Shown piece by piece: positions 25,587-33,788 of a stretch of DNA of 42,013 nucleotides. This stretch comes from Sphingopyxis sp. (lineage in GTDB: Bacteria; Pseudomonadota; Alphaproteobacteria; Sphingomonadales; Sphingomonadaceae). The stretch spans positions 1 through 42,013 of the forward strand of contig NVXM01000017.1 in assembly GCA_002733865.1 (NCBI GenBank). Direction: 5' to 3'. The position numbers and the translations under genes were made by a program. Positions within the stretch are counted from its first letter, which is position 1, and every line of letters begins with the position of its first letter. Under the pieces are notes generated by a model. That model did not search any database, was not told where the DNA came from, and saw nothing but the letters and a program-made list of their open reading frames with translations.

Positions 25587-25614
25587 TTCTTGTGCCCTCG
25601 TTCTTGTGCCCTCG
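25587..25614. repeat. 14-bp perfect tandem duplication in the pbrT leader
   Basis: TTCTTGTGCCCTCG occurs twice in direct succession (25587-25600 and 25601-25614) directly upstream of the pbrT start. On the minus strand each copy carries CGAGGG, so the duplication doubles a ribosome-binding-like purine tract. Confidence 0.75.
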
Positions 25615-25665
25615 TTGAACCTTACGAGCGTCGGCATCAGGCGAATCGCTAACCGACATACGGAG

Positions 25666-25696
25666 TGCATACTTACTGTAGTGGCTACAGGATCAA
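25666..25696 (-). promoter_or_regulatory. MerR-controlled promoter of the pbrT operon
   Basis: On the minus strand TTGATC (complement at 25691-25696) and TATGCA (complement at 25666-25671) are 19 bases apart. The spacer contains a perfect dyad, CTGTAG-N3-CTACAG, at 25676-25690 immediately next to the -35 element. The geometry matches the pbrA promoter base for base. Confidence 0.82.
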
Positions 25697-25803
25697 GAGG
25701 TTTCTTGTTCGCAATAGCTAAAAGCGTTCACCATCGCCGCTGAGGAAAAGCAAAATTTTTGCCGATTAAGCTGCTTTGCGCAGCTCGCCAGCGTATTTTT
25801 CTC

Positions 25804-25834
25804 TTGATCCTTATAGTCGCTACAGAGGGCATCG
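25804..25834 (+). promoter_or_regulatory. MerR-type promoter of the peroxiredoxin-like gene
   Basis: TTGATC at 25804-25809 is followed by an imperfect dyad, TTATAG-N3-CTACAG, at 25811-25825. The -10 region is poor (GCATCG at 25829-25834 with a 19-base spacer). It is arranged back to back with the pbrT promoter, about 120 bases away, and points toward the gene at 25923. Confidence 0.62.
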
Positions 25835-25922
25835 TGATTGCGCGTGAGGTGCTTTAGCATTGGCCAGCGTTATGCTTGCTATGGCAGGATAGCGCCTCAG
25901 TGCCCAAATGAGGAGAAACAAA

Positions 25923-26390
25923 ATGAGTTTGCAACTTGAAGATATAGTCCCTGATTTCACTGCTGACACTACCGACGGTCCGATCAACTTGCATAAATGG
26001 ATGAATGGGTCCTGGCCGGTGCTGTTTTCGCATCCGAAGGACTTTACACCGGTCAGTACGGCCGACCTGAGTGCAGTGGCAGGATTTAACCCAGAGTTTG
26101 TCCGTCGTGACGTGAAGGTTATCGGACTCAGTGTAGATCCTCTCGAAGATAATTACGTTTGGGTTGGCGACATTGCCGAAACACAAGGTTATGCACTACA
26201 TTTTCCGATGATAGCGGATGCTGACCGTCAGATTGCCGAGCTCTATGGCATAATACACCCAAATGCGGACGATACTTTGACAGTACGTTCTGTGTTTATC
26301 ATCTCTCCTAACAAAACCCTTAGGCCCTTAGCTATACGAGCCCCGGCGAAACGTGAATTACAAGCCCGCAACGGGCTAGAAAATTTCTAG
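25923..26390 (+). CDS. Peroxiredoxin-like protein lacking the catalytic Cys, shortened
   Basis: A 155-residue relative of the 1-Cys peroxiredoxin at 20237-20899. It aligns from the first residue (PDFTADTT, FSHPKDFTPV) but Ser45 in PVSTAD replaces the peroxidatic Cys. The protein ends after KTLRPLA with an unrelated tail, missing the C-terminal dimerisation domain of about 60 residues. In another frame the DNA after the break still has a hint of the YP...GRN block, suggesting a frameshift. It should be inactive as a peroxidase. Yet it keeps a ribosome-binding site (GAGGAG) and a MerR-type dyad upstream. The start is ATG at 25923. It is either a decaying copy or a protein with a new role. Confidence 0.78.
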   Translation: MSLQLEDIVPDFTADTTDGPINLHKWMNGSWPVLFSHPKDFTPVSTADLSAVAGFNPEFVRRDVKVIGLSVDPLEDNYVWVGDIAETQGYALHFPMIADADRQIAELYGIIHPNADDTLTVRSVFIISPNKTLRPLAIRAPAKRELQARNGLENF

Positions 26391-26793
26391 AGTAACTAAA
26401 GGATCAGGATGTCTATTGTTTGTAGTAAGTCCGACGGAATTCAGGAGGATTATGTTTTTCGCTAATCTCTGATATCGCGCATCCCGCGTAGCGCGTCTAT
26501 CCGTTCGGTGATACAGGTACTGCGGGCATGCTCGAAGTGGCATTCTGTTTCATAGGGATTGTTACAGCGGTCTCCAGATTATGGTTGTCTGCGAATGTCA
26601 TAGCCCGTCTTGAGTTATGCAAATAGCGGCTTGGCCGTGCACATTGGTCGTCGGCGAAGCCGGCAAACGGCCTGGCTTCATATGTCCCGATGGCGGAGTT
26701 GTAAATTCTATTGCAAGGGCGATACTTAGAAACCGAAAGATTCTTGCATTTTTTCCTTTCCTTTTAACCCACGGGAAATTAAGAGCCAGCTAG
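26391..26793. other. Intergenic region before the czc cluster
   Basis: About 400 bases. It has a GGAGG-like site followed by a very short frame near 26445, and a ~31-codon hydrophobic frame from about 26528 (MLEVAFCFIGIVTAV) that could be a remnant or nothing. The last ~100 bases before 26794 are AT-rich and should hold the czc promoter. No MerR-type dyad was found here. Confidence 0.4.
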
Positions 26794-27135
26794 ATGAAAA
26801 AATGGTTGCACATTATTGTTAGTCTTTTCCTCGTTACGGGAATGACCGCGGGGGCGATGGCTGAAGCTGCCGAGCTGGATTCCAGTTCGTGCTCCAGCGC
26901 TGTTGCGTCAGTAGACGATTGTGTGGACTTTTCGAAGCAAGGCGACGATAAGCAGCCCGATCCTACGAAAACCTCGACTAATTGTAGTGGCTGTCATGGC
27001 CATCAAATTGGTATCCCTGAGGTAGTCGCCCAACCGCCCGAGCCTATTGTGGTAGCTCAGGTCAGGCTGGTGCGAGGCGGCTCAAGTCTTCCCCCACCGG
27101 ATCATTCAGACACTTTCCGACCTCCGATATTCTGA
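26794..27135 (+). CDS. Small exported protein at the head of the czc cluster (CzcI-like position)
   Basis: A 113-residue protein with a clear signal peptide (about 1-23, MKKWLHIIVSLFLVTGM onward). The mature part has four Cys, including CSGCHGH, which could bind metal, and a Pro-rich tail ending FRPPIF. Small periplasmic proteins of this kind often precede czcC in alphaproteobacteria, in the place of CzcI. I recognise the position and composition, not a defined family. It is co-directional with czcC 69 bases downstream. Confidence 0.65.
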   Translation: MKKWLHIIVSLFLVTGMTAGAMAEAAELDSSSCSSAVASVDDCVDFSKQGDDKQPDPTKTSTNCSGCHGHQIGIPEVVAQPPEPIVVAQVRLVRGGSSLPPPDHSDTFRPPIF

Positions 27136-27204
27136 CAATTGAGGCTTAGCTAGGCTTGGCCTCGGCGCGTGCCGTCAGTTTGTCATTAGAGGAAGTTTTC
27201 ATTC

Positions 27205-28458
27205 ATGTTTGCCATCATTTGGCGAGGCGCCCTTTTGTCCGGGCTTGGCCTCGCCCTGTTCACCGAACCCCTCGGTGCACAGGATCGTACGGTCCTGTCG
27301 CTCGAAGATGCCTTGAGCCGTGCCGGAGTTTCCGGGAGCGCGCCGGGCGCCGAAAACAACCCGCGCCTCGTCGGTCCGCGAGCCGAGACTGAGGCGGCTC
27401 GCGCACTCATCGACCAAGCCCGCTTGCGGCCCAATCCAGAAGTGTCTTTTGAGGCGGAAAACATCGCCGGGACCGGCGCTTTTTCAGGCCTCAGAGCAAC
27501 CGAATACACGCTTTCGGTTGGCCAGCGGTTAGAACTGGGTGGCAAGCGCGGGTCACGTATACGTTCGGCTGAGGCAGAGGCTCGCGTCACCGCGCTTCAG
27601 GGTGACCTTTCAGCTGCCGGGCTCGCACTGTCGGTACGTGAGCGCTATGTCGGAGCTATTGCGGCTTCCGCCCGCCTTGAGCTGGCGCGCGATATTGTCG
27701 AGCGCAACAGTGAACTTGCGCGCATTGCACGTGTTTTGGTCGAAGTAGGTCGTGAGCCGCCTTTGCGCGCGCTGCGCGCCCAAGCTACTCTTGCCGAAGC
27801 GCAGGCGGCTCTGGAGGCTGCTCAGGTTGGCGATCTTGCCGCCCGCAGCGCGCTCGCCGCCTTGTGGGGGGAAAGCGCGCAACTCCCAGTGGTTCAACCG
27901 GTTTTCCCTAAGATTGAACCGCCCGCAGCACTTCTGGCTAGAGATACATCGCTGCGTTTGCAGATCGCCCAAGCCGAGCGTGAAGCGGCTGATGCCGCTA
28001 TTGATCGAGAGAGGTCTCTCGCCGTGCCGGATCCAGTCATCTCGGCCGGTGTCCGCCGATTCGAGGAAAGCAAGGACAATGCCTTCCTGGTTGGAGTGAC
28101 GATCCCTCTGCCTTTCGCCAACCGCAATCAGGGCAATATCGCTGCTGCGCAATCACGGCTTCGCGCTGCAACCGCGCAAGAAGCGATAATCAGGACAGAC
28201 TTCGAACTTGCAATCATCCAAACCCGATCACGATATCTGGCGGCCGAAACTCGGGCAGAAACTTTGTCTGAAGCCTCGCTACCCCAGGCTGAGGAAGCGT
28301 TACGGCTGGTTCGGATTGGCTACCGCAACGGCAAGTTTCCGTTGATCGAAGTCCTGGCCGCCGCCGAGGCACGCGATGGCATTCGCGAAGCTTTGATCCA
28401 AGCTAAGGAAGATCGGGACCAACTAGCTGCGCAGCTGATCTGGCTGGCCACCCAATGA
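27205..28458 (+). CDS. czcC: CzcC-type outer-membrane efflux protein
   Basis: A 417-residue TolC-family protein. A signal sequence (about 1-25) is followed by two repeats of long coiled-coil helices: ALIDQARLRPNPEVSFEAEN in the first part, and the VRIGYRNGKFPLIEVLAAAEA block near the end typical of CzcC/CusC-type factors. It forms the trimeric exit duct across the outer membrane for the CzcB/CzcA pump. The start is ATG at 27205 with GAGGAAG upstream; the stop overlaps the region of the czcB start. The length is normal for the family. Confidence 0.92.
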   Translation: MFAIIWRGALLSGLGLALFTEPLGAQDRTVLSLEDALSRAGVSGSAPGAENNPRLVGPRAETEAARALIDQARLRPNPEVSFEAENIAGTGAFSGLRATEYTLSVGQRLELGGKRGSRIRSAEAEARVTALQGDLSAAGLALSVRERYVGAIAASARLELARDIVERNSELARIARVLVEVGREPPLRALRAQATLAEAQAALEAAQVGDLAARSALAALWGESAQLPVVQPVFPKIEPPAALLARDTSLRLQIAQAEREAADAAIDRERSLAVPDPVISAGVRRFEESKDNAFLVGVTIPLPFANRNQGNIAAAQSRLRAATAQEAIIRTDFELAIIQTRSRYLAAETRAETLSEASLPQAEEALRLVRIGYRNGKFPLIEVLAAAEARDGIREALIQAKEDRDQLAAQLIWLATQ

Positions 28459-28469
28459 GGAATTTAGTC

Positions 28470-29615
28470 ATGAATCGTACACGCTTGGCCGTCTTAATCG
28501 GCCTTATCATTCTGGTCATTGCTGGTGTCGTAATGTTCTGGCCCGGCAAAACTTCTTCTCCAGTGCGGGAAGAAGCTGCAGCCGAAGTTGAAGAAAATCA
28601 TGACGAAAGCCTGGTTGAAATGGATGCCGCCCGCGTAAAAGCGGCGGGCCTCGCTACCGAAACAATCCAGGCCGGCGGCCTCGGCGCAGAAATCATCGCG
28701 CAAGGTATGGTTACTGCTGCCCCTGACGGGGAAGCGGTCCTGACTGCTCGGGCGGACGGCGCAATTACCCGTGTAGTCAAGCGGCTCGGCGATTACGTGC
28801 GCGCAGGCGAACCGATCGCGTTTCTTGAAAGCCGCGATGCATCGGATATTGCCGCCGAACGCACCGCTGCGGCTGCCCGCGCAGCGGTGGCCCGATCTGC
28901 TTATGCCCGCGAGAAAAAGTTATTCGACGAACGCGTTACCGCTCGGCAGGATTTGGAATTGGCACAGGCTGAGCTGGCCGGAGCCGAAGCTGAATTGCGG
29001 CGATCCAAATCAGCAGCAAGCGCAGCCAAGGTTACCGGCGACGGACGCTACCTTGCGGTATCCAGCTTGATCTCTGGCCGGATTACGGAAGCCAACGCAA
29101 CGTTAGGGAGTTATGTAACTGCAGGTACCGAACTATACCGTGTCGCTAATCCGTCGAAGGTTCAGATTGAAGCTGCGGTGGGGTCGGTTGAAGTTCAGCG
29201 ACTTGCCATTGGTGACCAAGCGACGGTCGAGTTGCCCGATGGTCAGACAATCGAGTCTCGCGTGCGCGCAATAACGCCTGGCCTTGGCGGTGAAACGCGT
29301 TCGGCCACCGCCGTGCTAGACGTACAAGGAAGCCTGCAGCCCGGGCTTCCCGTGCGTGTTCGCCTGATGCCGAGCCGGGGCGAGACCTCGGACGCTATCG
29401 TTGTGCCAGAGGAATCGCTGCAAACACTCGAAGGCAAGGATGTTATCTTTGTTAGAACCCCTGATGGGTTCCGCGCACGCAATGTCACTATTGGGCGGCG
29501 AAGCGCTGGCCGTGTTGAAATTGTAGCAGGACTCAAGTCGGGCGAAAAAATCGCCACCACCAACGCATTTTTGCTGAAGGCCGAACTTGGCAAGGGCGAA
29601 GGCGGGGAGCACTAG
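28470..29615 (+). CDS. czcB: CzcB-type periplasmic adaptor
   Basis: RND membrane-fusion protein of about 381 residues. One N-terminal membrane segment precedes an acidic stretch; then come the lipoyl half-motifs (RVVKRLGDYVRAGEPIAFLE in parts and SLISGRITEANATLGSYV), a helical hairpin between them, and beta-barrel and proximal domains. It links CzcA to CzcC and may pass metal to the pump. I prefer ATG 28470, eight bases after AGGA. An ATG at 28455 overlapping the czcC stop would add five residues. It lacks the extra His-rich C-terminal domain of some CzcB proteins. Confidence 0.9.
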   Translation: MNRTRLAVLIGLIILVIAGVVMFWPGKTSSPVREEAAAEVEENHDESLVEMDAARVKAAGLATETIQAGGLGAEIIAQGMVTAAPDGEAVLTARADGAITRVVKRLGDYVRAGEPIAFLESRDASDIAAERTAAAARAAVARSAYAREKKLFDERVTARQDLELAQAELAGAEAELRRSKSAASAAKVTGDGRYLAVSSLISGRITEANATLGSYVTAGTELYRVANPSKVQIEAAVGSVEVQRLAIGDQATVELPDGQTIESRVRAITPGLGGETRSATAVLDVQGSLQPGLPVRVRLMPSRGETSDAIVVPEESLQTLEGKDVIFVRTPDGFRARNVTIGRRSAGRVEIVAGLKSGEKIATTNAFLLKAELGKGEGGEH

Positions 29616-29618
29616 ATC

Positions 29619-32600
29619 ATGATTGCACGACTTATTGCGCTTTCCGTCCGTGCACGCTGGATGGTCCTATTCCTGTTCCTCGCGGTGGCCGCATTGGGCA
29701 CTTGGCAGTTGTTCCAGCTTCCGATTGATGCTGTACCCGACATCACGAGTAACCAGGTCCAAATAAACACTGTCGACCCGCGTCTTTCGCCTGAGGAAAT
29801 AGAGAAGCTGGTCACTTACCCAGTCGAAATTTCTCTGGCCGGTATCCCGGGACTTGAGACGACCCGTTCGATATCGCGCAATGGGTTCAGTCAGGTTACG
29901 GCGATCTTCTCCGAATCCACCGATCTGTATTTCGCCCGGCAACAGGTAGGCGAGCGGCTAACCCAAGTTACCGAAAACCTACCCGACGGCGTGCAGCCGC
30001 AGATAGGCCCGGTTACCACCGGCTTGGGCGAAATTGTTATGTATACCGTGGGGTACACCAATCCGGATGGCAAGGGTGCAAAGAAAGTGGCCGGGCGAGC
30101 TGGATGGCAGCCGGATGGCAGCTATCTTACACCTGAAGGCGAATTGCTGACCGACGAAGTTTCGAAAGCAGGATATCTGCGAACCGTGCAAGACTGGATT
30201 ATCGGCCCCCAGCTGAAGGCGGTGCGCGGTGTTGCAGGCGTCGATTCAATCGGTGGATATGCCAAGACATTTGTGGTTGAGCCCGATCCGGTAAAGCTTT
30301 CCAACTACGGAATTTCCTACAGCGAACTCGGCGAAGCCCTGGAGAATGCCAACCTTGCTGTGGGCGCCAATTTCTACAACCGTAGCGGTGAAGCCTATCT
30401 CGTTCGTGTTGATGCGCGGGTGCGGTCCGGCGATCAAATTCGAAACGCGGTGGTGGCCACGCGCGGTGGGATTCCGATCACGGTTGGTCAGATTGCTAAC
30501 GTGAAGGTTGGCGGCGATTTACGCACCGGCGCAGGCAGTCTGAACGGCAAGGAAGCGGTGATTGGCACCGTGCTTATGTTGATTGATCAGAACAGCCGGA
30601 TTATAGCTGAATCCGTAACAGAGAAAATTGATCAGGTTTCGCAGACGCTGCCACCCGGGGTTAGTGTAAACATCGTCCTAAATCGCGCCGAGTTGGTCAG
30701 TGCGACCGTCGGGACGGTCGAAACCAATCTTAGTGAAGGCGCGCTGCTGGTCGCTGTTGCGCTCTTCTTGTTTTTGGGAAACTGGCGCGCGGCGATTATC
30801 GCAGCTCTGGTTATTCCATTCTCCTTCCTGATGATGGCGACCGGAATGAACACCTTTGGCGTGCCAGGTAATCTCATGAGTCTGGGCGCGCTCGATTTCG
30901 GTCTGATCGTCGATGGGGCGGTCATCATCATCGAAAATTGTCTCGCGCGACTGGCACACCGGCAGGAACGCGAAGGGAGGCTGCTCACGATCCATGAACG
31001 GCTCGAGGAAACGATGCACGCTTCGCAGGAAATGATCAAACCGACCGTGTTCGGGCAGGCGATCATATTGCTGTCCTTCGCACCGCTGCTGTTGTTCACC
31101 GGTGTTGAGGGCAAGACCTTCTCGCCCATGGCAATCACGATCATGCTGGCGCTGTTCTCGGCGTTCATTCTCTCGATCACGCTGGTGCCTGCACTGGTGG
31201 CACTGCTCATTCGCGGGCGCGTTGCCGAAAAAGAAGTGTGGATGATCCGCAAGAGCAAGGACCGCTATCTGCCTCTGCTCGACAAGGCGCTTGCTCGGCC
31301 CATGCCGTTCATCGCGGGGGGCTTGGCATTCTTCCTAGCAGCATTTCCAGTCTTCGGATTACTTGGCTCGGAATTCATTCCTCAACTTGACGAAAAGAAT
31401 CTAGCGATTGCCTCGACGCGCGTCCCCTCGGTCAGCGTTGATCAATCCCTTACGATGCAGCGCAAAGTCGAAGCGGCTGTTGCCCAGCTTCCTGAAGTTG
31501 AACTAATGTTTTCCAAGACCGGCACGGCAGAGGTTGCTACCGATCCGATGCCGCCCAATATCTCGGACGGGTTCGTCATCTTGAAGCCGGACGAAGAATG
31601 GCCGGCAGGAGTGAACAGCAAGGCAGACGTGGTTGAACGCATCGAGGAGGCCTTGAGCGGTCAGCTCGGGCAGGTCTACGAAGTCAGCCAGCCAATCGAG
31701 CTGCGCTTCAACGAGCTGATTTCGGGTGTACGCGGTGACGTGGCAATCAAGCTCTATGGTGACGATCTCGACAAAATGTCACAGACTGCAAATGAAATGG
31801 TGCAGGTGCTTCAAGCCATTCCAGGTGCGGCAAGCGTGAAGGCGGATCAGGTCGGGGGTGCGCCCTTGCTTGATGTGAAGCTGGATCGGGCGATGATTGC
31901 TCGCTACGGGCTCACTGTCAAAGAAGTGGCGGACACTGTTGCTACGGCACTCGGCGGGCGGGAATCCGGGCTACTCTACGAGGGCGATCGCCGTTACGAC
32001 ATCACGGTGCGCGTGCCCGACGAAACGCGGGTTAACCTTGATGATATTCGTGCGCTTCCTGTGCTGTTGCCCGAAGAACCCGGCGAAATCCGTCAACAGA
32101 TCCCGCTGTCGCAAGTAGCGAATATCCAGTTGAGTGAAGGGCTTAACGAGATACGGCGCGAAAACGGAAAGCGCAGGGTGGTTGTCCAGATGAATCTGGA
32201 GGACCGCGATGCAGGTTCGTTCGTGGCAGAGGCGCAGGCCAAGATCGCCGAAGTGGATCTGCCTACCGGCTATTATCTGGAATGGGGCGGACAATTCCAA
32301 AATTTGCAAGCGGCGACCGCGCGACTGTCGATCGTAGTGCCGCTTGCCTTTGTTGCTATCTTCGGCTTGCTGTTCATGGCCCTTGGGTCGGTCGGCCGGG
32401 CAACTGCAGTCTTCCTGACTTTGCCACTTGGATTGGCCGGAGGGATATTCACGCTCGCCCTAACCGGTATCAACTTCTCCGTCTCGGCAGCGGTTGGGCT
32501 TATCGTGCTGGCCGGTGTTTCGGTTCTGAACGGTCTGGTTGTGATGACGGCCATTCGTGAGCGTCAGGAACATGGGCTGCCTCTAGTTGAGGCGATTCGG

Positions 32601-32864
32601 GAAGGCATGACCGAGAAGATGCGTGCAGTCATTATGACTGGATTTGTTCCGGCCATCGGCTTCATTCCGATGGCAATTGCTACCGGGACGGGGGCTGAAG
32701 TCCAGAAACCGCTCGCGGTTACGGTCATCGGGGGATTGATAGCTGCAACTATCCTTACTCTTTTGGTGTTGCCGTCAATCGCGAAGGTTGTGCTCGGCGC
32801 AATCGAAAACCGCAAGCGCAAGCGGACCGAGAATGCCCCGCAGGCTGCGCCAGAACCGGCATAA
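29619..32864 (+). CDS. czcA: CzcA-type heavy-metal RND pump
   Basis: A 1081-residue inner-membrane RND transporter of the HME class driven by the proton gradient. The signature DFGLIVDGAVIIIEN in transmembrane helix 4 carries the two Asp and the Glu required in CzcA. The N-terminal helix, a large periplasmic loop with an inserted segment (about 145-195), a second loop and the duplicated C-terminal helices are all present, so it looks complete. Members expel Co(II), Zn(II), Cd(II) or Ni(II). It follows czcB by three bases. Substrate choice between Zn/Cd/Co and Ni cannot be read securely. Confidence 0.95.
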   Translation: MIARLIALSVRARWMVLFLFLAVAALGTWQLFQLPIDAVPDITSNQVQINTVDPRLSPEEIEKLVTYPVEISLAGIPGLETTRSISRNGFSQVTAIFSESTDLYFARQQVGERLTQVTENLPDGVQPQIGPVTTGLGEIVMYTVGYTNPDGKGAKKVAGRAGWQPDGSYLTPEGELLTDEVSKAGYLRTVQDWIIGPQLKAVRGVAGVDSIGGYAKTFVVEPDPVKLSNYGISYSELGEALENANLAVGANFYNRSGEAYLVRVDARVRSGDQIRNAVVATRGGIPITVGQIANVKVGGDLRTGAGSLNGKEAVIGTVLMLIDQNSRIIAESVTEKIDQVSQTLPPGVSVNIVLNRAELVSATVGTVETNLSEGALLVAVALFLFLGNWRAAIIAALVIPFSFLMMATGMNTFGVPGNLMSLGALDFGLIVDGAVIIIENCLARLAHRQEREGRLLTIHERLEETMHASQEMIKPTVFGQAIILLSFAPLLLFTGVEGKTFSPMAITIMLALFSAFILSITLVPALVALLIRGRVAEKEVWMIRKSKDRYLPLLDKALARPMPFIAGGLAFFLAAFPVFGLLGSEFIPQLDEKNLAIASTRVPSVSVDQSLTMQRKVEAAVAQLPEVELMFSKTGTAEVATDPMPPNISDGFVILKPDEEWPAGVNSKADVVERIEEALSGQLGQVYEVSQPIELRFNELISGVRGDVAIKLYGDDLDKMSQTANEMVQVLQAIPGAASVKADQVGGAPLLDVKLDRAMIARYGLTVKEVADTVATALGGRESGLLYEGDRRYDITVRVPDETRVNLDDIRALPVLLPEEPGEIRQQIPLSQVANIQLSEGLNEIRRENGKRRVVVQMNLEDRDAGSFVAEAQAKIAEVDLPTGYYLEWGGQFQNLQAATARLSIVVPLAFVAIFGLLFMALGSVGRATAVFLTLPLGLAGGIFTLALTGINFSVSAAVGLIVLAGVSVLNGLVVMTAIRERQEHGLPLVEAIREGMTEKMRAVIMTGFVPAIGFIPMAIATGTGAEVQKPLAVTVIGGLIAATILTLLVLPSIAKVVLGAIENRKRKRTENAPQAAPEPA

Positions 32865-32875
32865 AGGAGAAGATA

Positions 32876-33220
32876 ATGACACAGACGGTCAAATTGTTGC
32901 GGATATACACGGACGAGGGAGCTTATCTCGGAGATCGTAGAGTTCTCGAAGTGATCGCCTCCCGCGCCCGGGAGGCCGGTATGGCGGGGGCTACCGTTCT
33001 GGATGCGCGCTTGGGCTTTGGCCGCTCGGCCCATGTGCATCGTCGTCACGTATTCGAAAGCGACCGAGCTGTTGTCATCGAGATCGTCGATGAGGAAGAG
33101 CGGTTACGGACGTTTGTCGGTAATCTTGGCGATATTCCGGATGTCGGGCTGATGACACTGGAAGCAGTGGAGGTGCTTGGCGGGAAGGCCCGGCAAGCAT
33201 TTTTCGAAGCCCGCCCATGA
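32876..33220 (+). CDS. DUF190 (PII-like) protein
   Basis: A 114-residue protein of the DUF190 family, small PII-like proteins often encoded next to ion channels and czc-type pumps. Recognisable blocks are LRIYTDEGAY, a central GATVLDARLGFG, and VVIEIVDEEERL. It starts 11 bases after czcA with AAGGAG upstream, so it belongs to the czc operon. Related PII-like proteins bind nucleotides or metals, and a regulatory role on CzcA is plausible but not shown. Confidence 0.85.
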   Translation: MTQTVKLLRIYTDEGAYLGDRRVLEVIASRAREAGMAGATVLDARLGFGRSAHVHRRHVFESDRAVVIEIVDEEERLRTFVGNLGDIPDVGLMTLEAVEVLGGKARQAFFEARP

Positions 33221-33788
33221 TTTGCGCCGCATCTCGCCTCAATTGGTGTGATGCGGTGAGCATCGCGCATGACAGGCTGGACCATCCCATTGAGTTTGAT
33301 CTGTCTAGCCGCAAAGCAGGGACAATTTCCGGCGCCGGCGGGGTAACGAGGTGTCTTGACGGTAGAGAACTCGTATCCATTGCCCGTGCCCGTGGCAAAG
33401 GTTTGGGGCTTCGTCGCAGGCATCAACAGGCCACTCCAGATCGAGGAAGGAATTCATCTGGCATAGTTGCAGCAAAACACTCAGTTCAAGCACCAACTTT
33501 GCTATTGAAAAAACGTTTCATGGCTAGAATTTATGATTGCGAGACAATTCTTGTGACCTCGGCTAGTCAGAGCCGGCAGTTTGCTGGGGCGCCATCCTCA
33601 CGAACATCGGCTACCATACAATTCAAGGATTCGCGCTGCTCGCTCGGACTCAGGTCGTTCTGTTTCCGCCAGAGCGGGCATCATGTGGTGCGGGCGTTCG
33701 ACGCGCCCGCACCACACCATCGGCGAAAACCAACCACTTCGGCGCTGCGCTCTCCCATGCGTGGGACGATCGGATGAAGGGAACAGCA
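33221..33788. other. Non-coding stretch with a strong hairpin before the P-type ATPase
   Basis: About 570 bases. Several open frames on both strands overlap each other, show no family resemblance and no good ribosome-binding site, so none is called. The chief feature is the perfect inverted repeat at 33684-33716. It may contain remnants of an older gene that I could not identify. Confidence 0.45.
33684..33716. repeat. Perfect 13-bp GC-rich inverted repeat
   Basis: TGTGGTGCGGGCG at 33684-33696 pairs fully with 33704-33716 around a 7-base loop. There is no T-run after it on either strand. It lies about 73 bases before the start of the P-type ATPase gene. It could be a Rho-linked transcription stop, an mRNA-stabilising element between the czc genes and the ATPase, or an operator. 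Confidence 0.7.

Noticed and set aside
33217..33777. 186-codon plus-strand frame after the DUF190 gene
   Set aside because: Composition is Arg/Ser-rich, no family resemblance, no ribosome-binding site, and it crosses the strong hairpin.
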